A stretch of 64,000 nucleotides of DNA from LMUY01 sp964235495 (lineage in GTDB: Bacteria; Pseudomonadota; Alphaproteobacteria; Acetobacterales; Acetobacteraceae), in NCBI GenBank assembly GCA_964235495.1, contig CAXSAX010000011.1, positions 32,303-96,302 of the forward strand, given 5' to 3'. Both the position numbers and the translations under genes were made by a program. Positions 34,326-43,845 of the stretch are shown in pieces. The notes under the pieces were generated by a model, which did no database searches, had not been told where the DNA came from, and worked only from the letters and a program-made list of their open reading frames with translations. How positions within the stretch are numbered: the stretch's first letter is position 1; every line of letters begins with the position of its first letter.

Positions 34326-35372
34326 ATGAGCGAGCGTCCGCTCTCCCCGCAACGTGCCCCCGAGGATGCCGCCGAGGCTTCGCTGCGGCCGCAGGTGCTG
34401 GCCGAGTTCATCGGGCAGAAGGCCAGCCGCGAGAACCTGCGCGTGTTCATCCACGCCGCCCGTGGCCGGTCGGAGGCGATGGACCACGTGCTGCTGCACG
34501 GGCCGCCAGGCTTGGGTAAGACCACGCTGGCGCAGATCGTGGCGCGTGAGCTGGGGGTGGGGTTCCGCGCCACCTCGGGCCCGGTGATCCAGCGCGCCGG
34601 AGACCTGGCCGCCATCCTGACCAACCTGCAGCCGCGCGACGTGCTGTTCATCGACGAAATTCACCGGCTGCAGCCCGCCATCGAGGAGGTGCTGTATCCC
34701 GCGATGGAGGATTTCCAGCTCGACCTCATCATCGGCGAGGGGCCGGCGGCCCGTTCCGTGCGGATCGACCTGTCGCCGTTCACCCTGGTGGGCGCCACCA
34801 CCCGCGCCGGGCTGCTGGCGCAGCCGCTGCGCGACCGGTTCGGCATCCCGCTGCGCCTGGTGCTGTACACGCCGGCGGAGCTGGAGCTGATCGTCACGCG
34901 CGGGGCGGAAAAGCTTGGGCTGGCGCTGACCAAGGAGGGGGCGACCGAGATCGCCCGGCGCTCCCGCGGCACGCCGCGAATCGCCGGCCGCCTGCTGCGC
35001 CGGGTGCGGGATTTCGCCGCGGTCGCCCGCGAGGAGGGGGACCACAGCCCGGTGGACCGGGAGGAGGCGGACGCCTCGCTCACTCGGCTGGAGGTGGACC
35101 GGCTCGGGCTGGACGCGATGGACCGGCGTTACCTGCGCCGCATCGCCGAGCACCACCATGGCGGCCCCGTGGGGGTGGAGACGCTGGCGGCCGCGCTGAA
35201 CGAAGCACGGGACACGCTGGAGGACGTGATCGAGCCCTACCTGATCCAGGAGGGCCTGGTGCTGCGGACCAGCCGCGGCCGCATGCTGGGCGAGCCCGGC
35301 TGGCGCCACATCGGCCTCGCCGCCCCCGTCCCCGCCGCGCCGCTGCTCGACCTGCTGGGGCCGGAGGCGTGA
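34326..35372 (+). CDS. ruvB: Holliday junction branch migration ATPase RuvB
   Basis: 348 residues of AAA+ helicase: Walker A HGPPGLGKTT, Walker B LFIDEIHRL, sensor I GATTRAG, arginine finger RDRFG and a C-terminal winged helix (RTSRGRMLGE). It drives branch migration with RuvA at recombination intermediates. ruvA and ruvC are not in the window. The stop overlaps ybgC (GTGA), forming the usual ruvB-ybgC-tol order. Confidence 0.98.
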   Translation: MSERPLSPQRAPEDAAEASLRPQVLAEFIGQKASRENLRVFIHAARGRSEAMDHVLLHGPPGLGKTTLAQIVARELGVGFRATSGPVIQRAGDLAAILTNLQPRDVLFIDEIHRLQPAIEEVLYPAMEDFQLDLIIGEGPAARSVRIDLSPFTLVGATTRAGLLAQPLRDRFGIPLRLVLYTPAELELIVTRGAEKLGLALTKEGATEIARRSRGTPRIAGRLLRRVRDFAAVAREEGDHSPVDREEADASLTRLEVDRLGLDAMDRRYLRRIAEHHHGGPVGVETLAAALNEARDTLEDVIEPYLIQEGLVLRTSRGRMLGEPGWRHIGLAAPVPAAPLLDLLGPEA

Positions 35373-35791
35373 AGCCGCCGCACACCATCCAGGTGCGGGT
35401 GTACTACGAGGACACGGATGCCGGGGGCATGGTGTACCACGCGCGCTACCTGGCCTTCGCCGAGCGGGCGCGGACCGAGCTGCTGCGGGACGCCGGGGTG
35501 CCGCACGAGGACCTGGTGCGCGACGAGGGCCTGTTCTTCGTGGTGCGCCGCGTCAAAATGGACTATCTGCGCCCCGCGCGTCTGGATGAGATGATCACCG
35601 TCGCCACCGACCCGCTGGAGCTGGGCGCCGTGACGGCGCTGCTGCGGCAGGACTTCACGGTGTGCGGGCAGGCGGTGGCGCGGCTGGATGTGAAGCTGGC
35701 GTGCGTGCGGGGTTCGGATGGCCGGCCCGCGCGCATCCCGGCCCGGTGGCGGACGGCGTTCGAGGAGGTGCGGAATGGATCAAGCAGCTAA
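35369..35791 (+). CDS. ybgC: YbgC-type acyl-CoA thioesterase
   Basis: 140 residues of hot-dog fold. The catalytic Asp lies in YYEDTDAGGMVYH, and ARYLAFAERARTELL is the following helix. It hydrolyses acyl-CoA and associates with the Tol-Pal system genes. GTG 35369 overlaps ruvB; its stop overlaps tolQ by 17 nt. Confidence 0.95.
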   Translation: MKPPHTIQVRVYYEDTDAGGMVYHARYLAFAERARTELLRDAGVPHEDLVRDEGLFFVVRRVKMDYLRPARLDEMITVATDPLELGAVTALLRQDFTVCGQAVARLDVKLACVRGSDGRPARIPARWRTAFEEVRNGSSS

Positions 35792-36491
35792 TGCGGCGAA
35801 CGGGGCGGTGGCAGGGGCGGACCTGTCGGTCCTGGCGCTATTCATGCAGGCGGACATCGTGGTCAAGATTGTCATGCTGCTGTTGGTGCTGGCCAGCGTG
35901 TGGGTGTGGGCGATCGTGTTCGAGAAGGTGGCCTCGCTGCGCCGCGCCACCCGGCAGGCCAACGCGTTCGAGGACAAGTTCTGGTCCGGCGGCAGCCTAG
36001 ACGAGCTGTACGACATGGAAGGCGCCAAGCCGACCAACCCGGTGGCGGCCGTGTTCGGCGCCGCCATGGGGGAGTGGCGGCGTTCCGCTCGGGTGGCGGG
36101 CGCGGACATGGCGCGCGGCGGCGTGCGGGAGCGGGTGGACCGCGCCATGGCGGTCACGGTCAGCCGCGAGATGGAGCGGATGGAGCGCTGGATGACGTTC
36201 CTGGCTTCCGTCGGCTCCACCGCGCCGTTCGTGGGGCTGTTCGGCACGGTGTGGGGCATCATGCACTCTTTCGCCGGCATCGCCGCCAGCAAGAACACCA
36301 GCCTGGCCGTGGTGGCGCCGGGCATCGCCGAGGCGCTGTTCGCCACCGCCATCGGCCTGGTCGCGGCCATCCCCGCCGTGCTGGCTTACAACACCATTAG
36401 CACCGACCTGTCGCGCTTCGCGGCCCGGCTGGAGGGCTTCGGCACCGAGTTCGGCGCCATCCTGTCGCGGCAGTCCGAGGAGCGGGCGTAA
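35775..36491 (+). CDS. tolQ: Tol-Pal system proton channel TolQ
   Basis: 238 residues, MotA/ExbB family, three membrane segments: near 25-50 (IVVKIVMLLLVLASVWVWAI), and two in the C-terminal half (SVGSTAPFVGLFGTVWGIM; ALFATAIGLVAAIPAVLAYN). With TolR it uses the proton gradient to energise TolA. ATG 35775 is preceded by GAGGAGG. It starts inside the 3' end of ybgC. Confidence 0.97.
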   Translation: MDQAANAANGAVAGADLSVLALFMQADIVVKIVMLLLVLASVWVWAIVFEKVASLRRATRQANAFEDKFWSGGSLDELYDMEGAKPTNPVAAVFGAAMGEWRRSARVAGADMARGGVRERVDRAMAVTVSREMERMERWMTFLASVGSTAPFVGLFGTVWGIMHSFAGIAASKNTSLAVVAPGIAEALFATAIGLVAAIPAVLAYNTISTDLSRFAARLEGFGTEFGAILSRQSEERA

Positions 36492-36494
36492 GTC

Positions 36495-37022
<528 letters not shown>

Positions 37023-37056
37023 GTGTCTTGCGCGAGCTAGGTTTGAGCATCCTGGG

Positions 37057-37986
37057 ATGAGGGAGCGCATCGGCCGCGGCGCTGCAATTTCCTTCGCCCT
37101 GCACGGGCTGCTGCTGGCAGCTCTGCTGTATCTCGTGCCATCGCCCAAAATCGAGCCAATGCCAGAATTCGCCAGCTTCGAGGTGGATATCGAGGGGCCG
37201 AAGCAGGAGGCGCGCAAGTCCGCCGTGTCCGCGCCCGTGCCCGCCTCCACCAGCGCTTCCGTGCCCTCGCCGGAGCCGCCGACACCGGAGCGGCCCCTGC
37301 CCACGCCGCCGCAACCGCCGCCGCCGCCGCCGCCGCCGCCGCCCCCTTCGCCTCCCCCGCCCGTGGTGCCGCCGCCGCCCCTGCCGGTACCGCCGGCCCC
37401 GCCGCCCACGCCGGAGCCAGCCCCCACCCGCGCGCCGCCGCCGCCCCGTGCGCTCCCAGTGCTCACGCCGCCCGTGCCGTCGCCGCCGAAGCCCACGCCG
37501 CCCAGCCAAAGCAGCCAGGCGCACCCGACGCCCAATCCGGCGCCGGACAGCCGCAGCCTGCTCAATACGCTGGACAAGCTGCGCTCGCTGCGGCCGCAGA
37601 CGGAAGCGCCCACCGCGCGCTACAGCCCGCCGCGCTCCGGCGCGCCCGAGCAGGGCGGCAGCGTGCACGGCACCGACAACACGTCGCTGTCATCGGTCCA
37701 GCGCGGCGCGATCGGCGAGAAGGTGCGCGACTGCTGGACGCGCGACGCCGGGGCGCTGCACGCCGAAACCTTCCAGGTGCACCTGATCGTCACCACGGAC
37801 TCGGCGGGCGTGGCCCGCGAGGCGCAGATCGCGCCCGGCGACCCGGCGGCCCCGCTCGGCAACCCGCTGCACGCCTTTGCCGAGCGTGCCCGCCGCGCCG
37901 TGCTGGCCGCCCAATGCTCCGCCCTGCCGCTGCCGCCGACCATGCTGGGGCAGACTCATACGTTCGACTTCATCTTCAGGCCATGA
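37057..37986 (+). CDS. tolA: TolA-like envelope protein with polyproline linker
   Basis: 309 residues. One membrane anchor (ISFALHGLLLAALLYLV), then about 130 residues dominated by proline (uninterrupted Pro run encoded by CCG/CCC repeats at about 37,309-37,350), in place of the helical domain II of E. coli TolA, and a C-terminal globular domain (VRDCWTRDAG...TFDFIFRP) like TolA/TonB-C. It links inner and outer membrane. Position between tolR and tolB supports the call. Confidence 0.88.
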   Translation: MRERIGRGAAISFALHGLLLAALLYLVPSPKIEPMPEFASFEVDIEGPKQEARKSAVSAPVPASTSASVPSPEPPTPERPLPTPPQPPPPPPPPPPPSPPPPVVPPPPLPVPPAPPPTPEPAPTRAPPPPRALPVLTPPVPSPPKPTPPSQSSQAHPTPNPAPDSRSLLNTLDKLRSLRPQTEAPTARYSPPRSGAPEQGGSVHGTDNTSLSSVQRGAIGEKVRDCWTRDAGALHAETFQVHLIVTTDSAGVAREAQIAPGDPAAPLGNPLHAFAERARRAVLAAQCSALPLPPTMLGQTHTFDFIFRP

Positions 37987-38014
37987 GCGGGTGAACGTGC
38001 CGTATCTAAAAGCT

Positions 38015-38031
38015 CTCTCCCTCGGGGAGAG
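38015..38031. other. Hairpin between tolA and tolB
   Basis: CTCTCCC and GGGAGAG with a three-base loop lie in the 86-bp gap between tolA and tolB. No T tract follows, so it may be a processing or attenuation site rather than a full terminator. Confidence 0.4.
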
Positions 38032-38072
38032 GAAGCCCTTCAGCGTCCAGCCTTGAATCGGAGATCCCTGCC

Positions 38073-39377
38073 ATGATCACGTCCCTCGGCCGCCGCGCCG
38101 CCCTCGCGGGCACGGCCACGCTGCTGGCCGCCCCCACTTGGGCGCAGCAACCCAACCCCGGCAGCTCGCCCAGCGCGGCCATCACCGTGGACCGCGCCCG
38201 CACCGACCCGATCCCGATCGGCATCCCCGGGCTGGGCGGCGACCTCGGCGCGCAGATGACGGAGGTGATCGTCGCCGACCTGCAGCGCAGCGGGCTGTTC
38301 AAGCCGGTGGGCGGCGGGGCGGCGGCGGGCGACCAGCCTGATTTCGCCGGCTGGAAGGCCGCCGGCGCGCAGGCGCTGGTCACCGGCACCGCCAGCGCCG
38401 GGCGGGTCGAGTTCCGGCTGTGGGACGTGCCGGTGGGCCAACAGATCGAGGGCACCGCCTACACCACCCAGGCTGGCAACTGGCGCCGGGTCGCGCACAT
38501 CATCGCCGACGTGGTGTACCAGCGGCTGTTGGGAGAAAAGGGCTACTTCGACACTCGCATCGTGTATGTCGCAGGCTCCGGCCCGCGCGATCGCCGGGTC
38601 AAGCGGCTGGCGATCATGGATCAGGACAGCGCCAACAACCGCTTCCTCACGGACGGGGCTTGGCTGGTGCTGACGCCGCGGTTCCATCCCTCGCAGGACG
38701 AGATCGTGTTCATGTCGTACGCCAACAACCGGCCGCGGGTGTACTCCTTCAACCTGAACGGCGGCGGGCAGCGCGTGCTGGGCGAGTTCGACGGCATCAC
38801 CTTCGCCCCCCGCTTCGCGCCGGATGGCAGCCACGTCATCATGTCCGTCACCCGCGGCGGCGGGTCGGACATCGTGACGGTGGGGCTGAACGGCGGCGGC
38901 GGGCGGCGGCTGACCCAGTCCGGCGCCATCGACACCAGCCCGTGCTACAGCCCGGACGGCTCGCAGATCGTGTTCAACTCGGACCGCGGCGGCGACCAGC
39001 AGCTGTATGTCATGGGCGCCGGCGGCGGCGGGGCCAAGCGCATCTCGTTTGGCAGCGGGCGGTATGCGACGCCGGTGTGGTCGCCGCGCGGCGACCTGAT
39101 CGCCTTCACCCGGCTCGGCTCGTCGTTCGGCATCGGCGTGATGCATCCGGACGGCTCCGGCGAGCGCATCCTGGCCGAGAGCTTCGACGTGGAGGGCCCG
39201 ACCTTCTGCCCAAACGGCCGGGTGCTGATGTATTTCTCGGAAAGCGCGTCCCGCGACAGCCGCGGCACCGGCTACGGCTCCCGCCTGGCCTCCATTGACA
39301 TCACCGGCTTTAATGGCCGCCCGGTGCAGACGCCGACTGACGCGTCCGACCCGGCATGGTCGCCGCTGCTGGGATAG
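38073..39377 (+). CDS. tolB: Tol-Pal system beta-propeller protein TolB
   Basis: 434 residues. The signal peptide contains an arginine pair (LGRRAALAGTATLLAAP, cleaved near TWA-QQ), so export through Tat is possible. An N-terminal TolB domain (to about 165) is followed by six-bladed propeller repeats: RFAPDGSHVIMS, YSPDGSQIVFNSDRGG and WSPRGDLIAF. It works in the periplasm at the outer-membrane end of the Tol system. No pal gene follows within this window. Confidence 0.96.
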   Translation: MITSLGRRAALAGTATLLAAPTWAQQPNPGSSPSAAITVDRARTDPIPIGIPGLGGDLGAQMTEVIVADLQRSGLFKPVGGGAAAGDQPDFAGWKAAGAQALVTGTASAGRVEFRLWDVPVGQQIEGTAYTTQAGNWRRVAHIIADVVYQRLLGEKGYFDTRIVYVAGSGPRDRRVKRLAIMDQDSANNRFLTDGAWLVLTPRFHPSQDEIVFMSYANNRPRVYSFNLNGGGQRVLGEFDGITFAPRFAPDGSHVIMSVTRGGGSDIVTVGLNGGGGRRLTQSGAIDTSPCYSPDGSQIVFNSDRGGDQQLYVMGAGGGGAKRISFGSGRYATPVWSPRGDLIAFTRLGSSFGIGVMHPDGSGERILAESFDVEGPTFCPNGRVLMYFSESASRDSRGTGYGSRLASIDITGFNGRPVQTPTDASDPAWSPLLG

Positions 39378-39405
39378 TGAGTCGCCAAGACCCCTGTAGA
39401 AGAAT

Positions 39406-39434
39406 GATGCTGGGTGGATAGGCCACCCGGCATC
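39406..39434. terminator. Hairpin after tolB
   Basis: Arms GATGCTGGGTGG and CCACCCGGCATC (12 bp with one G-T) enclose ATAGG. It starts 29 nt after the tolB stop. No T tract follows. Confidence 0.5.
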
Positions 39435-39448
39435 ACAGGGAGAAAGAG

Positions 39449-39514
39449 ATGCAAGTCGTCTCGATCAAACTGCGGTGGGGGAAGTCGAGCCTCACGGTTA
39501 TCCTCTTCTTCTAG
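39449..39514 (+). CDS. Possible small protein of 21 residues
   Basis: ATG at 39449 is preceded by AGGGAGAAAGAG, one of the strongest ribosome-binding sites in the window. The frame codes for 21 residues: MQVVSIKLRWGKSS followed by LTVILFF, a basic first part and a hydrophobic end. It lies between two strong hairpins (39406-39434 and 39525-39549), the layout of an independent small transcript. No match is recalled. It could be a small membrane-active peptide, a leader peptide, or chance. Confidence 0.35.
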   Translation: MQVVSIKLRWGKSSLTVILFF

Positions 39515-39524
39515 CCGGCAGGGG

Positions 39525-39549
39525 CCGGGGTGGTCATGAGCCACCCCGG
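39525..39549. terminator. Hairpin after the small ORF
   Basis: CCGGGGTGG and CCACCCCGG (perfect 9 bp) enclose TCATGAG. It may end transcripts from the left and those of the convergent hemY-like gene. No T tract is present. Confidence 0.5.
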
Positions 39550-39618
39550 TTCCCCGCTGATAATGCCACAAGCAGACCTGGTAGCAACGATGCTCGCCCG
39601 ACCCGTGGGACGGCGCGG

Positions 39619-40908
39619 CTACGGCAGGATCGCATCCCCCCCGTCAACCAGCAGGGGCCGCCGGTTGGCCACCACGCTGGGGCGGCCCCAGTTGATCTGG
39701 CCCACCGCCTGGCAGTGGCTGCACACCGGGCGCCATTCGGCGTGCACCGTGCCGCAGGTTCCGCAGTTCCACTGCGGGTCCGGCTCGGCCTGCGCCGCCT
39801 GGCGCAGGGCGTCGGCAGCGGCGGGCGCGTCGCCTTCGGCTTCGGCGATGGAGTTCAGCAGCAGCCACAACCGCCGCTGGTCCAACCCCGCCGCGTGGGC
39901 CGCGTCGGCGTAGCGCCTGGCGTCCTCCAGCCGGCCGGCGTCGAACGCGGTGCGCGCCCGCAGCAACTGGCTTTCCGGGTGGGACGGGGCGGCGGCGGCC
40001 AGCCATTCCGCGCGCTGCTCCCGCGGCATCGGGTCGGCCTCGCCGGCCAGGCACGCCTCCGCCAGGTCGGGATGCGGCTGGTGGCCCCAGCTCTCGCGCA
40101 GCACGTTCTGCGCCCGCTTGTCCCGCCGGGCGTCGCGCAGGCGGCGGGTGTAGGCAAGGGCGGCGGGGGCGAAGGCCATGTCCGTCTTCCAGGCCTGCCG
40201 CGCCAGCTTGAGCGCCAGCATCGGGTCGGTTTCCTGATCTGCCGCCGCGGTGGCGAAGGTGGCCACCGGGTCACCCGGGTTGGCCAGCGCCAGCGCGCCG
40301 CGCCAGTCGCCCGCCCGGGTCGCCAGCCGGGAGCGCTCCGTCCGCAGCCAGGCTGCACCGGGGTTGACCTGCTCCGCCCGCGCCGCGATGGCCGCCGCCG
40401 CCGTCATGTCGCCTTGCGCGATGGCGCCCTGCATCAGGCCGCGCAGCCCGAGGAAGGCGGCGTCCTTGCGGGCGGCGAGCCGGTTGAACGCCTCGTTTGC
40501 CTCGCCCTGGTTGCCGCCCAGCCGCCCGGCATAGGCCGAGAGCAGCAGCGTCTGCGGCGTGTCGCCCAGCAGGTTGCGGCTGCGCTGCGCCTGCCGCCGC
40601 GCCGTGCCCGCGTCGCCGCCGGCCAGGGCCAACAGGGTTTGCGTCACTGCCTCGTCGCCCTGCGCCCGCGCCCGCACGCTGCGCATGCGCCGGGTGCGGG
40701 AGGGCAGGCGAACCAGCAGGGCCAGTAGCCGGACGACCGCGTAGAGCACGACGAAGGCTAGGATCGCCAGCAGGATGGCGACCGAGGTGCGCGTGCTCAG
40801 CGTGGCGTCGCCGACCTCGATGGTGAACGCGCCGGGCAGCCCGGCCAGCCACCAGGCGAACGCCACCAGCAAGATGGCTGCGACCAGGAAGGTGATGACC
40901 CGGCGCAT
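39619..40908 (-). CDS. HemY-like membrane TPR protein
   Basis: 429 residues. Two N-terminal membrane segments (about 3-24 and 42-65) and a HemY_N-type region, then TPR-like helices (EANEAFNRLAARKDAAFLGLRGLMQGAIAQGD). The C-terminus carries a metal-ribbon-like motif CGTCG...CSHC. HemY-type proteins are encoded with hemC/hemD in many proteobacteria and may scaffold heme enzymes; their activity is unproven. It overlaps the Mic60 gene by one base (TGATG). Confidence 0.85.
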   Translation of the reverse strand: MRRVITFLVAAILLVAFAWWLAGLPGAFTIEVGDATLSTRTSVAILLAILAFVVLYAVVRLLALLVRLPSRTRRMRSVRARAQGDEAVTQTLLALAGGDAGTARRQAQRSRNLLGDTPQTLLLSAYAGRLGGNQGEANEAFNRLAARKDAAFLGLRGLMQGAIAQGDMTAAAAIAARAEQVNPGAAWLRTERSRLATRAGDWRGALALANPGDPVATFATAAADQETDPMLALKLARQAWKTDMAFAPAALAYTRRLRDARRDKRAQNVLRESWGHQPHPDLAEACLAGEADPMPREQRAEWLAAAAPSHPESQLLRARTAFDAGRLEDARRYADAAHAAGLDQRRLWLLLNSIAEAEGDAPAAADALRQAAQAEPDPQWNCGTCGTVHAEWRPVCSHCQAVGQINWGRPSVVANRRPLLVDGGDAILP

Positions 40909-42101
40909 CAGCCTGCCGCCGTCATCAAGGCGCCGCGGGCGTCGAGCAGGGACTGCGCCTGCGCCCGCCACGGCGCCATGGCCTCGGCGGCCGGCCCGGC
41001 CAGGCCGTCCAGCGCCGCCACCGCGCCGGCCAGGTCACCGGCCTGCAGCTGGATGCGCGCATGGTCCAGCACGCCAGAGACGGCGTCGCCCACGATCACG
41101 CGGTCGCCCTCGCGCACGGTGAGGCTGGCCTGCGCGCGGTCCCACAGCCGGGTCAGGAACGGGGTGGTGTCGTGGTAGGGCTGCCCGGAGGCTTGGGCCT
41201 GCGCCGCCGCCGCGTTGAACGACAGCCGCAGGGAGGCTTCCGTGGGGGGAGCCTGGGTAGCGAACCGCGCCAGCGCCGGAGGGGCGTTCGGGATGCTGCC
41301 CACCGGACGGCCGGCCTGCAACGCCGCCGCCGCTGCTTGCAGCTGCGCGGTGCGGGTCTCGCGCGCGGACAGGGCGATGATGTCGCCGCCCGCCTTGGCC
41401 GCCGCCGTCAGCCGCGTGTCCAGCGCGCCGACTTGGTCCGAGAGCTTGCTGATCTGGGCTTGCAGCTTGCCGATGTCCGCCTGCTCGGCGCTGCTCGCCT
41501 CGCCGATGTCGGCCTGCTCGCTGCTCCGCAGCTTGCCGAGGTCGGCCTGCACACCGTTGCGCAGCGTGCCGATGTCGGTCTGGTAGCCGGTGCCCAGCAC
41601 GTTCTGCCGGGCGGCGATGCCGTCCACCCGGCTGGCCAGGGCGGCGACCTGCTGCTGCCCGGCCTCCGTCAGCTGCGCCTGCGGCGGCGGCTTGGTCTCC
41701 AGGGAGGCGAGCCGCTTGTCGAGCGCCTGCGACTGCTGCTGCAAGGGCGCGAGGTCGATGGAGGCCACCTTCTGCTCCAGCGGCCCGAGGTCGATCGCAC
41801 CGACCTTCTGGTCGATCGCGTCAACCTTCTGCTCCAGTGGCTGGAGGTTGGGCGGGGGGGGCAGCGGGCGCGCCTCGACGGCGGCCAGCCGGGCTTGCAA
41901 CGCGCTGAGTGTGTCGCGGTCCTGCGCGGCCTGCTGGGCGGCGCCGTTGTTGCGGCTCCACAGGGCGGCGCTGCCGATCAAGGCCAGCAGCGCCAGCAAC
42001 AGGGCCGCCAGCGGCAAGGCGCGGCTGCGGCGCTGCACGGGGGGCTCCGCTGGGCCGTCGGTCGGCGCCGCATCGGCCAGCGTCGGTGTGTCCTCGTTCA
42101 T
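40908..42101 (-). CDS. Mitofilin/Mic60 family inner-membrane protein
   Basis: 397 residues. A Pro-rich cytoplasmic start, one membrane helix (about residues 28-50, LPLAALLLALLALIGSAAL), a long coiled coil with repeats PLEQKV.AID and EQADIG, and a C-terminal helical domain ending in LLDARGALM. Alphaproteobacterial Mic60 genes lie beside hemD/hemY and help shape intracytoplasmic or inner membranes, as mitofilin does in mitochondria. The ATG overlaps the hemD stop (ATGA). Confidence 0.87.
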   Translation of the reverse strand: MNEDTPTLADAAPTDGPAEPPVQRRSRALPLAALLLALLALIGSAALWSRNNGAAQQAAQDRDTLSALQARLAAVEARPLPPPPNLQPLEQKVDAIDQKVGAIDLGPLEQKVASIDLAPLQQQSQALDKRLASLETKPPPQAQLTEAGQQQVAALASRVDGIAARQNVLGTGYQTDIGTLRNGVQADLGKLRSSEQADIGEASSAEQADIGKLQAQISKLSDQVGALDTRLTAAAKAGGDIIALSARETRTAQLQAAAAALQAGRPVGSIPNAPPALARFATQAPPTEASLRLSFNAAAAQAQASGQPYHDTTPFLTRLWDRAQASLTVREGDRVIVGDAVSGVLDHARIQLQAGDLAGAVAALDGLAGPAAEAMAPWRAQAQSLLDARGALMTAAG

Positions 42102-42805
42102 AACTGAGCCAAAATCCCATCCTGAGTGGGTCGCACTGCGACACGGAGCGTGCGCCACGGCAAGTGCCGCACCGTGTCCGCCGCCTCCGGGCCGATCACC
42201 ACCGCATCTGTGCGGTAAAGCAATGGCCGCAGCCCAGGGGGCAGCAGTCGGACGAAGGCGCGCGCCGTGGCGGCAGAGAAGAACAGCGCGGCGCGGAGTC
42301 CCTCGCGGATGGCCTCCGCAGCCTCTGGCGGGAAGCGGCCCGGGGCGGTGGCGGCATAGACCGCGCGGCGGCGCACGTCGAACCCGTGGCGGCGCAGCGC
42401 CGTGGCCAGCCTCGTGCCCTGGCCCTTGCCGGCGGCCAGCAGCAGCGGCCCGGCCGTGGGCCGCAGCAGGCGCACGGCCAGTCCGGCCAGCGCCGCGGCG
42501 TCCCCGTCGGCGCTGCGCACCTCGGCAAACCCGGCAGCGCGGGCACGGGACGCCGTAGCCGCGCCCACCGCCAGCAGGGGAAGCGCGTGGTAAGCCGGCG
42601 GCAGCATGACGGCGTTGCCGCTGGTCGCCAGCACCGCTTGCAGCGCGGCGGGACGCGGCAGCGCCACCCGGCAGGGCCGCACCGCCAGCAGCGGGGCGAT
42701 CACTGGGCGGTAGCCGGAGCGCAGCAGCCAGGCCGCGGTGGCGGACGCGCCGGGTTCCGGGCGCGTGACCAGCACCAAGCCTTCCAGGCTCGCGTCATGC
42801 GGCAA
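42098..42805 (-). CDS. hemD: Uroporphyrinogen-III synthase
   Basis: 235 residues if TTG 42805 is used; a GTG just before the conserved LVTRPEPG is an alternative. It cyclises hydroxymethylbilane with inversion of ring D. LVTRPEPGASATAAWL at the start and FFSAATARAFVRLLP in the second half are family features. It overlaps hemC by 11 nt. Confidence 0.9.
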   Translation of the reverse strand: MPHDASLEGLVLVTRPEPGASATAAWLLRSGYRPVIAPLLAVRPCRVALPRPAALQAVLATSGNAVMLPPAYHALPLLAVGAATASRARAAGFAEVRSADGDAAALAGLAVRLLRPTAGPLLLAAGKGQGTRLATALRRHGFDVRRRAVYAATAPGRFPPEAAEAIREGLRAALFFSAATARAFVRLLPPGLRPLLYRTDAVVIGPEAADTVRHLPWRTLRVAVRPTQDGILAQL

Positions 42806-43817
42806 AGATGTCGTCCGGGCTGTCGGCGCGCAGGCTGCGGCCCAGCTCCGCGCCGATGCGCTCCGCATCCGCCGGCGCGCCGTGCAGGCTACGCTTGAGC
42901 AGGAAGGAGCCGTCCGCCCGCGCCACCAGCCCCGTCAGGTGCAGCTGGCCGCCGGGCAGCAGGCGGGCATGGCCGCCGATCGGCGTGCGGCAGGAGCCGT
43001 CCAGCACCATCAGCAACGCGCGCTCCGCCGTGGAGACGGCGCGGGCCTGCGGGTCCTCGATGCCGACCAGCAGCTCGCGCAGGTCCGCGTCGTCTTCCCG
43101 CACCGTGATGCCGACGATGCCCTGGCCGGCGGAGGGCACCATCGCGTCCGGGTCCAGCGGCACGATGCCTATCCCAGGGAGGCAGGCCTCCATGAGGCCG
43201 AGGCGGCGCAGCCCGGCCACCGCCAAAAATGTCGCGGTGGCGGCGCCCGCGGTGATCTTGGCGATGCGGCTCTGCACGTTGCCGCGCAGCAGCGCCGTTG
43301 CCAGGTCCGGCCGGGCGTGCAGCAACTGGGCCTGCCGCCGCACCGAGTTGGTGCCGATCACGGCGCCTTCCGGCAGCGCGTCAAACGGATCGGCCGAGTC
43401 AGGCGCGCCGCAATGCGGGCCAAGAATCAGCGCATCGCGCGCATCCTCCCGCCGCAGCGTGCAGGCGAGCACGATGCCGGGCGGCATGGCGGTTTCCAGG
43501 TCCTTCAGGCTGTGCACCGCGAAATCCACCCGGCCCCCGGCCAGCGCCTCGTGAATCTCCTTGGCGAACAGCCCCTTGCCGCCGATGTCGGCCAGGGAGC
43601 GGTCCTGCACCGCGTCTCCGGTGGTGCGGATCACGTGCTCCTGGAACACGTCCATGCCGCGCAGCACGGGGCAGAAGCCTTGCAGCCGCCGCAGGAAAAA
43701 GCGGGTCTGCACCAGAGCGAGCGGCGAGCCGCGGGTGCCCACGCGCAGCGGCAGCGTGCGCTCATGCGGGCGAACCCGTGGTGTCAGCACGCTGGCGGGA
43801 AGGGTCGCGTCGGGCAT
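42795..43817 (-). CDS. hemC: Porphobilinogen deaminase (hydroxymethylbilane synthase)
   Basis: 340 residues. It polymerises four porphobilinogens. The dipyrromethane cofactor cysteine lies in LDGSCRTPIGGHA; the substrate loop has VGTRGSPLALVQT, HSLKDLE and NSVRRQAQLL. The first 20 residues are an extension. ATG 43817; divergent from tsaD as in many proteobacteria. Confidence 0.97.
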   Translation of the reverse strand: MPDATLPASVLTPRVRPHERTLPLRVGTRGSPLALVQTRFFLRRLQGFCPVLRGMDVFQEHVIRTTGDAVQDRSLADIGGKGLFAKEIHEALAGGRVDFAVHSLKDLETAMPPGIVLACTLRREDARDALILGPHCGAPDSADPFDALPEGAVIGTNSVRRQAQLLHARPDLATALLRGNVQSRIAKITAGAATATFLAVAGLRRLGLMEACLPGIGIVPLDPDAMVPSAGQGIVGITVREDDADLRELLVGIEDPQARAVSTAERALLMVLDGSCRTPIGGHARLLPGGQLHLTGLVARADGSFLLKRSLHGAPADAERIGAELGRSLRADSPDDIFAA

Positions 43818-43845
43818 GGGCGTGTCCTATTACCGTCACGCTCAG

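Noticed and set aside
37313..37345. CCG repeats as a CRISPR or regulatory repeat
   Set aside because: They are in-frame proline codons of tolA.
39619..40908. hemY-like gene as true protoporphyrinogen oxidase
   Set aside because: It is a membrane TPR protein without FAD motif; the HemY name is historical for this family.
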